Of a stretch of 64,000 nt of DNA, positions 12,026 to 25,000 are shown one piece after another; the stretch's first letter is position 1; every line of letters starts with the position of its first letter. Source of the stretch: Valencia hispanica (taxonomy: Eukaryota > Chordata > Actinopteri > Cyprinodontiformes > Valenciidae); assembly GCA_963556495.2 (NCBI GenBank), contig OY747716.1, positions 50,544,818 to 50,608,817 on the forward strand, given 5' to 3'. The notes beneath the pieces were generated by a model, which made no database searches, was not told the origin of the DNA, and was given only the letters and a program-made list of their open reading frames with translations. The translations under genes were made by a program, and so were the position numbers.

Positions 12026-13645
12026 TTAGCACAGCAGCCCACTGTTGGAGCTGTTTTCCATGTTTCATCTGATTAAAGTAATTGATTTGTTGTTGGTTTG
12101 ATGTTTTTTAATGTAAAATATCATTAATATTATTACTGCAACAATGAGGGAATAAACAAAGTATTTAAATTTCCTAATCTTCAATGCACCATAGTTAAGC
12201 TAATTAGCATAGTAGCGCTGCTTTCTTGTTTAATTCTTGCATTTTAATTTCCTTAATAACATATAATTATTTTTATGCACCATAAATATTCTGGTAAACA
12301 AATAATAACATGACACTAAAGTATTTATTAAAATTGACCCAAATTAGCCTAGCTTCAATTAATCAGTAGTTAGCTAAATAGCAAGCTCCAGGTGCTAGCT
12401 GTATTTTTGTTTTAGTCGTAGTTTATTTAGTTAAATTGCTAGATTTAATGTCAGGTCTTTATTTTATTAGTTAGAAATGGTTGGTGTATCTTCTTTGTGC
12501 TCTACTATAGTAGCGTTATAATTATCACATTAGGCTTAAAACGTGTTAGCTAGCTGTTAGCTAAACTGAGAGACTAGTTTTTAGATTTATCAGCATTAAA
12601 ATGAAAGTGAAACACAGATATATGATGGATCAAATAGTTTTTCCCTTCAGGACTAAATGTTCCTTGGAAAATATGAAACTACTCCTTATTTTGTGTCAAA
12701 TCGGTGCTACTGATCCAAAGGTCGAAGGTCAAATTAAACATGAAGAGAGATTTAAATGCATTGGGAAAACAAGGATTCAGATGTAGAAAGTTGGATGTTT
12801 TTTCATTAATCCTGAACATTAATAAATTACTGTAGAGTTCCTGGTTGTTGGGATCCATAAATGTTGTAGCCGCTGATCGCAAACAAAGTGATAGATGTTG
12901 AGATGAGGACAGAGAGACAGTTGGACTGAGGTAATAAATAGCCAACATATGGTGAGTGGATCCTGTCCTCCCCCCACTCCTCTATCTGTCTCACCCATAC
13001 ATCCCTCCATCGCTCTGCTCACATCCCCTCTGCCAAGCGCTGCTAACCGACACCAGACACCCCACCTCGCTCAGACGGGCCCGTGTAAAGGCAGACGCAG
13101 GGAGTTAAAATAAAAGGAGGGATAGGCATGAATTTATGTGTCGCACGCCTCGGCGGCCAATCACACGGCTGCTTTTATTTCCGAGGAACGACCTCGGCGA
13201 ATGAAGAGGCCGGAGAGGATTTATGGGCTCTCCTCCCCCTTTCTCAGCTCTCCATCCATCCATCCTTCCTTCCTTCCATCTCTCCGTCAGTCATCCCTCC
13301 CTACCGTCTGTCACTGAGTTACATCCTCACACAGGTGCCTCCCAGCAGGAGCCTTCGCCCTCGGTTTGGACCACAGGCGCGTTTTCCAGATGCTTTGCTT
13401 CATTCTGAGCAACAGGCTGAAACGCAGAAACAGGCCATCTGTAGAAACGCTGCAGAGACAGATATTATAGCAGCAAACACTCTCCTATGATCTGATCTGG
13501 GTCTTTATTCAGAACTCACTGACTTTTTAACTCTGTTATTCTTTGAGCTGGAATCATTTAACTGGTTAGAAATAACAGTTTGATTTAATCTAAAAGGTTT
13601 TCTGTGAGGAGAAAACTTAACTTCTGACCCACTGTAAAAAAAATA
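12026..13645. other. Non-coding, no gene seen
   Basis: AT-rich to about 12900, then a mixed segment with CTTCCTTCC and CATCC runs (13240-13300). No splice-framed coding potential was recognised. Confidence 0.4.
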
Positions 13646-13653
13646 CCCTGAAC

Positions 13654-13981
13654 TAGGGGTGTGTATTGGTAAAAAACTGGATATGTATCGCGATACTATG
13701 AGTAAGATCATATATATTGTGATTTTTAAAACTGAATTCAAATTAAACTCCAACCTGTTTCATACTTTAACACTTCCAGTTTTATTACCAAGAAGGTAAT
13801 AACCCCTAACAGCCACAAACTACCAGTTATACTTTTAATTTTAGTACAAAAATGACTGTCATCAATAATGATTCCATTCAAATCCTTAAAAAAATGTGTT
13901 GTTGTTTTTTATCTCGATACAATATCGTGGGAGGAAATATCGTGATATATATCGGTGTATTAATATTTTCTTACATCACTA
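13654..13981 (+). mobile_element. hAT MITE with perfect 8-bp target duplication
   Basis: The 328-bp element starts TAGGGGTGTGTATTGG and ends ACATCACTA, with CCCTGAAC at 13646-13653 and again at 13982-13989. The subterminal regions carry TATCGCGATA-type motifs. A truncated sibling lies inverted at 11005-11295. Confidence 0.85.
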
Positions 13982-13989
13982 CCCTGAAC

Positions 13990-15712
13990 ATTGATAATTA
14001 AAAATTGTGCTAAAACAGCATTTATAAGATCTAATCAGCTGCTTTTTTAGGACATTTTTATATACTTTATTTAAATAAAGAAAATTGTTTCAGCCTCTGG
14101 AAACAGACGATCTACTGGATTATTTCAAGCTTTTTGGGCATTTTATCAACAAAAAATACAATGATAATGATAACAAATTAAAAACTACTTTAACCTAGTT
14201 TTAAATATGCTTTTAAACAGCTTAAGTCAGTTTAATAAACCTGCTCCTATCACTGGATACCTGAGTGGTTCTGAAGGAGCCAACGGGTCGGATCGGTCCT
14301 GTTGCTCGCCGACTGGGACTTTTTGCAGGGATGTCGGAGCGCTCTCTCTGTGTGCGGTGATGGCTGGGAACAGATGTAGGAACATCAGCTCTCCCCTCCT
14401 GCACCTTCGGTTCAGTCCAAACTCAAACTGAATCGGGTTTCGGCTGCAGTAGAATCAGACCCATTTAAAGCTGCCGGATGCTGTTAGTTTCTTTATTTTA
14501 AATGAATTTATTCTCAGCTCATTTTAAACCAACCAGAGTTTCTCAGGATCTTTAATTACCTTATTAACATGAAGTACATAATCTTCTGTGAGGTGAGGAG
14601 TTCTGGTTCCGGCAGCAGCGATTCAACGGATCGGTCCCCTCACCATCGCCTGCAGGGCTCTGATGAATATCTGCTAAGTCGGATTTGATTACAGAAAGTT
14701 GTTAAAGTTTCAGTGCCTCTAAATGTTGCTGAAGTCGTTTTATTGAATAGTTATAAAGGTAAATATCCGTTTTGGACCTTCTCTGAGGTTCTGGTGCCAC
14801 TGAAGGTCTGATTCTTTAACATTTAAACCCAAACGGTGAAAAACCGGATTCCTCCTGGACGTCTGATTCCCAGCGGATCTGAGTTTATTCGGCACCAATT
14901 CGCAGCAGAACCGGATCTCAGGGAGCGGTGGGTCCAGTGTTGGAATTTGGTTCTGTTGGATCCGATCAAAAATGTGGTTCTGGTCGGATTCGTGACGGTG
15001 AAATCCCATCGATGCTTCCAGTCTGAGCTGCTTCCAGGACCCGTTTCCCGGTCGGAACCAGCAGGTCCAGCTCAGAACCGGATCAGGTTCTGTGGAGGTT
15101 AAACATCTTCATCCCTCCATCCTCCTCTTCCTCTGCAGCCAATCACAACGCTGCAGTGTGTGTGTGTCATGTTGCTCAGAGGAACCGGGTCAGCCGGCCG
15201 GTCTCTGGGCCGGGTCGGACCAACGGGATTCTGAATGAGAAAACGAGGAAAAGTGAAGGCTGATCGTGTTTCTCCTCCTGGTTCCTGAGCGTCGTCCTCG
15301 GGGGAGCTGGAGAAGTCCGGCTTCACTCCAGAACCGCTCCGACCCGGAACACAACAAACATTCCCACGGTGCTAAAAAAAATAAAAAATGCTGGATGCAA
15401 ATCGGATCATTTCCATCCTCCTCCCTCAGCATGGAGGAGCCGTCATTCCATGATCCAAGAACTCCTGAGGAAAAACTCCCGGATCGCGGGAGGTTCTGGA
15501 CAACGTCGCGTCGGGATCGTTCTGGAGAGAACTTTATCTTCATAGGTTTCCATCCCTCCTGGCCCCATCGGCCCGGATGGAGCCAGGTGTGGAGGCCCGG
15601 AAACCCGACTCTGCCCCCTCTGATCCGGTCGGAACCGAGCCAGAGAGAGGGGAAAATAGATCTTTCCTGCTCCTGGTTTCTCTTCCTGACTCCATCTTTG
15701 TTCTCATTCCAG
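13990..15712. other. Non-coding sequence upstream of the RREB1 first coding exon
   Basis: AT-rich to about 14600, then moderate GC with many GAACCGG/GGTTCTG words. The segment ends in the pyrimidine tract and acceptor (TTCTCATTCCAG) at 15701-15712, which shows that at least one non-coding RREB1 exon lies further 5'. That exon could not be identified. Confidence 0.5.
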
Positions 15713-16085
15713 CAGTCATGGAAAACCCCACAGAGGAGCTGCAGGAGGAGGGAGGAGCCAACGCCCAGGTGAAGATGGAGGAGGCGGAGCCAAAGGAGGA
15801 GACGACGCACACTAACCTGAAAGGTAGGCGGCAAGCCACCATCGTGGCTGATCCAGCCTCACCTGTGCTGCAGGTAACCATTAAATGCGCTTCCTCAACA
15901 GCGATCAACGGAGCGTCTGACGGAGGAGGTGGAGGAGGAGGAGGAGACCTGTCCTCCATCAACGCCATGATGTCAGCCGTGATGTCAGCAGCCGGGACAA
16001 TAAACGGAGGAGGAGGAGGAGGAGGAGGAGATGATGGAGGCAGCGGGGTTACCTCACCCAACTCCTCGGCTGGACCTTCTCCCAG
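15713..16085 (+). other. rreb1: First coding exon of RREB1, with a possible 78-nt in-frame mini-intron
   Basis: The exon starts after the acceptor ending at 15712 and carries the start codon at 15718. Bases 15824-15901 begin GTAGGC and end CAACAG, so they could be a 78-nt intron (26 codons, frame-neutral) or an alternatively retained segment. Spliced and unspliced forms both stay open into the conserved DLSSIN motif. Downstream, GGA repeats encode two polyglycine runs. The donor at 16086 splits a Ser codon that is completed at 17570. RNA reads are needed to choose between the two forms. Confidence 0.7.
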
Positions 16086-19000
16086 GTGATTCCAGGAGCT
16101 GGACGGGAAATCTGGGAATTATTAAAAATGTTTCCAAAACATCTGAGGTTGAAGCTCCTCAGATGATCCAGGCAGGAAGCGTCCAGAAGATCTGATGTAA
16201 ACATTAACCTCACCCTCCTCCTGACAGACGCAGAAAATATTCACAAAACCTTTATGCTGCTTTTTATTCTTATAATTTATCTAATAACTCCTATTTGAAT
16301 TTTACTTTTTTATATTTTATTTTAGGTTTACACTGTATTAAATTAAAAAATGAAAATAATTTACAAGTATTATTTAAAATTAGATTTTTTAATATTTGAT
16401 TTTAGATTTAATGTAATTATTTTTGTTATATTTAAAATTAAATTATTGTACAAATTTTATTATTTTAAATTTATATATTTTTTTGTAGATAAACTTTTTA
16501 TATATATTTACTTAATCTTTAAAAAATTATATTAGGTTTAATGTAATTATTTTTGTTAAATTTAAAATTAAAATAATGTACAAATTTTATTATTTTAAAT
16601 TGTTTTTTTTGTAGATAAACTTTTTATTTATTTAAATCTTTTTAAATCTATATTTGTTTTTAGGTTTAATGTGTATATATAAAATAAAATTTAAGAATTA
16701 TGATCATTTACAATAATAACTTGTTATAATTTTTAAATAATTGTGTTTATTAAAAAACATTTTACATAAATGAATCTAACATTCAATTTTATTTATTTGA
16801 ATCATTTTTCAAAATGTCTTTTTTAATATTTTATTTTAGGTTTAATGTCAATATTTTAAATAATTTAAATGAAATCATTTTAATAGCAATCCTTTCTAAG
16901 AAATATTTTTTTCAAAAAAGTTTATTTAAAAAATGTTTTAAATTAACATATTTTTTAATAGATAGATTTTTACTTTTTATTTATTTTTTCCTGCGGTTTT
17001 GCAGCCAATTGGCACATTCGTTCATTCTTATGAAGTTTAATCTTTGTTTATATAATTTTAATTAACATAAAATCTCAGCAATAACAATTTAGCATAGCAA
17101 AAAAATTAAACCTGATTGATCAAAGTTTCTAATTCCTATTTAAGCTTTATTTAATTACTTAGAACAAACAAACAAATTTAAAAAATCATTTCTTAATGTT
17201 TTCTCATTTTCCTCCCTTTGTGTTTTAATATCAGGGTCTATTGGATCAGTGTCTGATTGGTCTCGATCAATTTAAACCTGCTTTATTTTATCGATCAGAA
17301 AACGCTGAGTCAGCATGGATCTGATTGGACGGCATTATTGCGTTAGGTCTTATTTTAAAAGCAGCCTAACAATTTCCTCCTGTAAACAATCATCATCAAA
17401 CATCACCTCTAGCCTGTTGAAAGGTGATGCCTTGCTTTATGGTGGAGGGAATCTAACCTGCAGCTCTGACTCGGGTCATGATGAACCAGTTAAATCCAGC
17501 TGGACTCTTGGTTTAAACCAGTTTAAAAGATGCAGCTCCTGTCTGACTCTCTTCTTCTGCTGTTTTCAGCCCCTCACCCAGCAAGTCCCTGACGGCCGCC
17601 ACGAGGGCCCCGCCCAGTCGCAACGCTCGACGCAACCAGGTAGGAGCTCCATCCTGGAGCTGCAGGGTCCTCCTCCTCTTCCTCCTCTTCCTCCTCTTCC
17701 TCCTCTCCCATCATGCACTGGGGCATTCCTGCTCGTGTCGGGGCTTCCTGTGGTTTAAACAGGAAAAGGGAAGTTCTGGCTCGGTGTGTGTGTAATCTGC
17801 GGAGATTGTTTAGTCGACATTTCCTCAGAGTTCACCAGAGCAGCTGAGTGAGGGACGAGTCTGTCCTCAGTGGGACACGTCTCCTCGGAGGGAGGGACAC
17901 GTCTCAGTGGGACACGTCTCCTCGGAGGGAGAGACACGTCTCAGTGGGACGAGTCTCTCCTCAGAGAGAGACGCGTCTCAGTGGGACACGTCTCCTCGGA
18001 GGGAGGGACACGTCTCAGTGGGACACGTCTCCTCGGAGGGAGAGACACGTCTCAGTGGGACGAGTCTCTCCTCAGAGAGAGACGCGTCTCAGTGGGACAC
18101 GTCTCCTCGGAGAAAGAGACACCTCTCAGTGGGACAAGTTTCCTCGGAGGGAGGGACACGTCTCAGTGGGACACGTCTCCTCGGAGGGAGAGACACGTCT
18201 CAGTGGGACGTGTCTCTCCTCAGAGAGAGACGCGTCTCAGTGGGACACGTCTCAGTGGGACACGTCTCCTCGGAGGGAGAGACACGTCTCAGTGGGACGT
18301 GTCTCTCCTCAGAGAGGGACGCGTCTCAGTGGGACACGTCTCCTCGGAGGGAGGGACACGTCTCAGTGGGACACGTCTCCTCGGAGGGAGGGACACGTCT
18401 CCTCGGAGGGAGAGACACGTCTCAGTGGGACGTGTCTCTCCTCAGAGAGAGACGCGTCTCAGTGGGACACGTCTCAGTGGGACACGTCTCCTCGGAGGGA
18501 GAGACACGTCTCAGTGGGACGTGTCTCTCCTCAGAGAGGGACGCGTCTCAGTGGGACACGTCTCCTCGGAGGGAGGGACACGTCTCAGTGGGACGAGTCT
18601 GTCCTCAGAGAGACACGTCTCAGTGGGACGTGTCTCTCCTCAGAGAGAGACGCGTCTCAGTGGGACACGTCTCCTCGGAGGGAGGGACACGTCTCAGTGG
18701 GACGAGTCTCTCCTCAGAGAGAGACGCGTCTCAGTGGGACACGTCTCCGTGGGACACGTCTCCTCGGAGGGAGGGACACGTCTCAGTGGGACGAGTCTCT
18801 CCTCGGAGGGAGACGCGTCTCAGTGGGACACGTCTCCTCGGAGGGAGGGACACGTCTCAGTGGGACACGTCTCCTCGGAGGGAGAGACACGTCTCAGTGG
18901 GACGAGTCTCTCCTCAGAGAGAGACGCGTCTCAGTGGGACACGTCTCCTCGGAGGGAGGGACACGTCTCAGTGGGACAAGTCTCCTCGGAGGGAGGGACA

Positions 19001-22000
19001 CGTCTCAGTGGGACAAGTCTCCTCGGAGAAAGAGACACCTCTCAGTGGGACGAGTCTCTCCTCGGAGCGAGGGACACGTCTCAGTGGGACACGTCTCCTC
19101 GGAGGGAGAGACACGTCTCAGTGGGACGTGTCTCTCCTCAGAGAGAGACGCGTCTCAGTGGGACACGTCTCAGTGGGACACGTCTCCTCGGAGGGAGAGA
19201 CACGTCTCAGTGGGACGTGTCTCTCCTCAGAGAGGGACGCGTCTCAGTGGGACACGTCTCCTCGGAGGGAGGGACACGTCTCAGTGGGACACGTCTCCTC
19301 GGAGGGAGGGACACGTCTCCTCGGAGGGAGAGACACGTCTCAGTGGGACGTGTCTCTCCTCAGAGAGAGACGCGTCTCAGTGGGACACGTCTCAGTGGGA
19401 CACGTCTCCTCGGAGGGAGAGACACGTCTCAGTGGGACGTGTCTCTCCTCAGAGAGGGACGCGTCTCAGTGGGACACGTCTCCTCGGAGGGAGGGACACG
19501 TCTCAGTGGGACGAGTCTGTCCTCAGAGAGACACGTCTCAGTGGGACGTGTCTCTCCTCAGAGAGAGACGCGTCTCAGTGGGACACGTCTCCTCGGAGGG
19601 AGGGACACGTCTCAGTGGGACGAGTCTCTCCTCAGAGAGAGACGCGTCTCAGTGGGACACGTCTCCGTGGGACACGTCTCCTCGGAGGGAGGGACACGTC
19701 TCAGTGGGACGAGTCTCTCCTCGGAGGGAGAGGCGTCTCAATGGGACACGTCTCCTCGGACTGGGATGTCTCAGTAGGACGAGTCTCTTCAGAGTGAGAC
19801 GAGTTCTGTCTCCTTCTAGCCAAGGTGTCTCCAGGTTTCTGAGCCCAGAGTGCAGAGACACGCTCTCATTATCTCCCAGTAGATCCGGTTCTGGACCCTC
19901 AGGATTAGTTTCATATGACTCCCAGTTTTCTCGGTTTGTTTGGGGCCTAAATAGTGATGCTGCGGGCTCCACCCTACCTCAGCTAACAGAAGCAGGTTGA
20001 CGGTTCGAATCCTGTGCTTCCAGGACACCAAAGACGACAGCTCGGCGTTCATCTGCCCGCTCTGCGACAAGAACTGTCAGACGCAGCACCAGCTGACCAT
20101 GCACATCCGACAGGTAAGCCCCGCCCCCGATGCACGCGTCCTGACGCGCCGAGCCCCCTCACCCACCTGCCCTGTCGTCTACCCCCTCCCCCCCCTCAGC
20201 ACAACGCGGACGCCGGCGCCACGGACCACTCCTGCAGCATCTGTGGGAAGTGTCTGAGCTCGGCCTCGTCGCTGGACCGCCACATGCTGGTCCACAGCGG
20301 GGAGAGACCCTACAAGTGCAACATCTGTGGACAGACGTTCACCACCAACGGCAACATGCACAGGTGCTTCAGGACGCACCCACACATACGGAGACACACA
20401 GAGACACAGAGAGAGACACTCATACACACAGAGACACAACCAGAGACAGAGACACAGAGAGAGACACTCAGACACAGAGACACAACCAGAGACACATAGA
20501 GACACAACCAGAGACACATAGAGACACAACCAGAGACACATAGAGACACAACCAGAGACGCAGAGAGACACAACCAGAGACGCAGAGAGACACAACCAGA
20601 GACGCAGAGACACATAGACACAACCAGAGACGCAGAGAGACACCCAGAGACACAGAGAGAGACACTCAGACACAGAGACACAACCAGAGACGCAGAGAGA
20701 CACAACCAGAGACGCAGAGAGACACAACCAGAGACACATAGAGACACAACCAGAGACGCAGAGAGACACAACCAGAGACGCAGAGAGACACAACCAGAGA
20801 CGCAGAGACACATAGACACAACCAGAGACGCAGAGAGACACCCAGAGACACAGAGAGAGACACTCAGACACAGAGACACACCCAGAGACGCAGAGAGACA
20901 CACAGAGACACAACCAGAGACGCAGAGACACACAGAGACACACCCAGAGACGCAGAGAGACACAACCAGAGACGCAGAGAGACACAACCAGAGACGCAGA
21001 GAGACACAACCAGAGACGCAGAGAGACACAACCAGAGACGCAGAGAGACACAACCAGAGACGCAGAGAGACACATAGAGACACAACCAGAGAGACACAGA
21101 GAGACACACCCAGAGACGCAGAGAGACACAACCAGAGACGCAGAGAGACACATAGAGACACAACCAGAGAGACACAGAGAGACACACCCAGAGACACAGA
21201 GAGACACAACCAGAGAGACACACCCAGAGACGCAGAGAGACACAGAGTGACACAACCAGAGACACATAGAGACACAACCAGAGACGCAGAGAGACACCCA
21301 GAGACACAACCAGAGAGACACACCCAGAGACGCAGAGAGACACCCAGAGACGCAGAGAGACACCCAGAGACACAACCAGAGAGACACCCAGAGACACAAT
21401 CAGAGAGACACCCAGAGACACAACCAGAGAGACACCCAGAGACACAACCAGAGATGCAGAGAGACAACCAGAGACCCAGAGAAACACCCAGAGACACTCA
21501 GAGACACAGAGAGACACCCAGAGACACAACCAGAGAGACACAACCAGAGATGCAGAGACACTCAGAGACACAGAGAGACACCCAGAGACACAACCAGAGA
21601 GACACAACCAGAGATGCAGAGACACAACCAGAGACCCAGAGAGACACAGAGACACCCACACAGAGGCGACCAACCAATCAGAGTAGAGAACTCATACCTC
21701 TCACACTTGAACAGAAGTCGAGACAGTAGCCAAAAAAATTACTGTTAAAAGTAACTGATCATAACATCTGATTTAATTTTTAAGTAATCATGAAATCAGT
21801 CGTACAAAAATATATATTTTTATGCAAATGTTATTATTAAGAGTGAAAAGCAACAAAAAAAAAATATATATAAGTGACATGATTAGAAATTAAAGCAGAA
21901 GAAACGCCTTTTTGTCAATATAAAAACTATTAAACTAACAGTTATATTAGGTTATTTATAATTCAATTCAGTTTATTCGATTCACAACACATGTCATCTG

Positions 22001-25000
22001 GAGGTGCTTTAGAGGAAAAGTCATTTTAATCCAAACATAAAAACATTCCAGTCCGTTTAAAGTTTTAGTTTGTTTTCTAGTTGATGAATCCCAGCAGATC
22101 GCATCGAGTCGTTGACTTCTTCATCTCCAAGTCCCTCAGTGGAGAAAATATTACAACAACAAAGCTTGTGTATGAACAAGGAGGTCTCACTTTGACATAA
22201 TCTGTAGATGTGCGTCTGCCTGGTGCATTTTTGATTAAAACGTGTTTATCCTTTGTTCGTTCCGTGTAAGTTGCTCCAGACAAGTAAGTAAAAGTAAAAA
22301 GAGACGCTGCAGTAAAGCTTCTCCTGAGAGCGACCTTAAATAAAACCAGAGGTCAGAAAGTCAGAGGGTGGGAATACTTTCTGGGACATCCCTGCAGAGC
22401 TCTGGTGTTCGGTCCTCCCGTTGTTCCCAGCTGCTGTAGCTCAGTGAGACAGACATTTAGACCCCCACCCAGAACTCCACCCACTCATTTTATCAGTGTG
22501 GTGCAGCCTCCGGCGTCAGGGCCAACGGTCCTCTGAGCCCCACGGCGAGAGCTTGGTTCTTCCAAAGCAGTTTTGGTTTGAATAAAGAGAATAAAAGACG
22601 TTAAGCTGAGATGAATCCTTCATGCCTGGAGACAAACTGATGAATGTGTGGCGTCTCTGAGAGTCCTCTGTGTCCTACGGCGGTATGAGGAGGAGTGGGC
22701 CCCAAGGAATGGCTGTAGGCCGACACACACACAACTCTTCTTCTTCTTCTCATTCTTCTTCTTCTACTCATTCTTCTTCTACTTCTACTCCTTCTTCTAC
22801 TCCTCCTTCTACTCATTCTTCTTCTACTACTCCTTCTACTTCTTCTACTCCTTCTACTTATTCTACTCCTTCTTCTACTCATTCTTCTTCTACTACTCCT
22901 TCTACTTATTCTACTCCTTCTACTCATTCTACTTCTACTACTCCTTCTTCTACTCCTTCTTCTACTCATTCTTCTACTACTCCTTCTACTTCTACTCATT
23001 CTTCTTCTACTACTCCTTTTTCTGATTCTAATTCTACTCCTTCTACTCATTCTTCTTCTACTACTCCTTCTTCTACTCCTTCTTCTACTCATTCTTCTTC
23101 TACTACTCCTTCTACTTCTACTACTCCTTCTACTTCTTCTACTCCTTCTACTCCTTCTGCTACTCATTCTTCTTCTACTACTCCTTTTTCTGATTCTAAT
23201 TCTACTCCTTCTACTCATTCTACTTCTTCTACTCCTTCTACTCCTTCTGCTACTCATTCTTCTACTACTCCTTCTACTTCTACTCATTCTTCTTCTACTA
23301 CTCCTTCTACTTCTACTACTCCTTCTACTTCTTCTACTCCTTCTACTCCTTCTGCTACTCATTCTTCTTCTACTACTCCTTTTTCTGATTCTAATTCTAC
23401 TCCTGCTACTCATTCTTCTTCTACTACTCCTACTCCTTCTGCTACTCATTCTATTTCTACTACTCCTACTCCTTCTGCTACTCATTCTTCTTCTACTCCT
23501 TCTTCTACTCATTCTTCTTCTACTCCTTCTACTCATTCTTCTTCTACTACTCCTACTTCTTCTACTCCTGCTACTCATTCTTCTTCTACTCCTTCTTCTA
23601 CTCATTCTTCTTCTACTCCTTCGTCTACTCATTCTTCTTCTACTACTTCTACTTCTTCTTCTACTACTTCTACTCATTCTTCTTCTACTTCTTCTTCTAC
23701 TACTTCTACTCATTCTTCTACTCCTTCTACTCCTACTTCTTCTACTCCTTCTACTCATTATTCTACTCCTTCTACTTCTTCTACTCCTTCTACTTCTACT
23801 TCTTCAACTCCTTCTTCTTCTACTACTCATTCTTCTACTCCTTCTTCTTCTACTACTCCTTCTTCTACTACTCTTTTTACTCCTACTACTCCTTTTACTC
23901 CTACTACTCATTCTTCTTCTACTACTTCTTCTACTCTTTCTACTCATTCTTCTTCTTCTACTCCTTCTACTCATTCTTCTTCAACTACTCCTTCTACTTC
24001 TTCTTCTACTCCTTCTACTTCTTCTACTACTCCTTCTACTTCTACTCATTCTTCTTCTATTACTCATTCTTCTTCTATTACTCATTCTTCTTCTACTCAT
24101 TCTTCTTCTTCTATTACTCATTCTTCTTCTTCTATTACTCATTCTTCTTCTTCTATTACTCATTCTTCTTCTACTCATTCTTCTCTCTGTCATTTTCTCT
24201 CTGTTGTTCTCTCTCTCTCTGTGTCGTTCTCTCTCTCTTTCTCTCTCTGTGTCGTTCTCTCTTTCTTTCTCTCTCTGTGTCTGTTTCTGCTGACTCTGCG
24301 TGTTTGCTGCTCTCTGATTGGACGGGTCATGGGTCCGTTTGCTGCAGACTCTCCTCTCTGATTGGCCCTCTGCTTCCCTGCATTCTGATTGTTTAATGAG
24401 CAGCTTCCTGTCAGCTGCTCCCAGATCTGCTGACTGACTATCAGGACCTCTTATGGTCGTCCAGCCGGCTGCCTGAGGCCTCTATTAATAGATGACACCT
24501 TCAAGCTCCTCCTCCTCCTCCTTTACTCATGTCTCACCTTCTTTACTTGTTTCCTTCAAACTCATCCTTGTTTCCTAGCAACTTTCCGGACTCACTCTGT
24601 CTTCTCTCCTCACACCATTTCCTCGTGTCCTTCCTTTTTTTACTTCCTCTCCTTACTTCCTTTCTTTGCTCTCTCTTAATCTTGTTCTGTCTCATTTTCC
24701 CCTTTGCTCTTCTCCTTCCCTTTTCTCATCTTTCCTCTCATCTCTGATGTCTCCTTGCTCCCTCTTTGATGTCTCCTTGCTTCCATGTCAGTGTTTTGGC
24801 CCCACCCCCTCAGTTGAGCCAGAAATGTTTACCAGAATTCCTCCCGATGGTTTGGCTCTGACCCGTCCTGATGAAGACGATGCTGGTGTTTACCCCTCCT
24901 TCCTCCTCCTCCTTCTCAGGCACATGAAGATCCACGACAAGGACCCAGCGAGCGGCCTGATCCCCTTCAGCAGCCCCCCCTCCCCAACAAAACGCCGCCG

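Noticed and set aside
17848..20000. Three overlapping plus-strand open frames of 635-697 codons
   Set aside because: They are frame-shifted readings of the same stop-free 37-bp intronic minisatellite; flanked by RREB1 exons that splice across it.
19970..20023. Complete tRNA gene at the B-box-like motif
   Set aside because: No matching A box, acceptor stem or well-paired T arm could be assembled.
20179..21673. Long minus-strand Cys/Val/Ser/Leu-rich frames resembling membrane proteins
   Set aside because: They are reverse translations of the GAGACACAACC array; the apparent hydrophobicity comes from repeat composition.
22670..24361. 563-codon Ser/Thr-rich frame (and Arg/Ser-rich frames on the minus strand)
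   Set aside because: Translation of a TTC/TAC triplet array in an RREB1 intron; low complexity and no start, splice or domain support.
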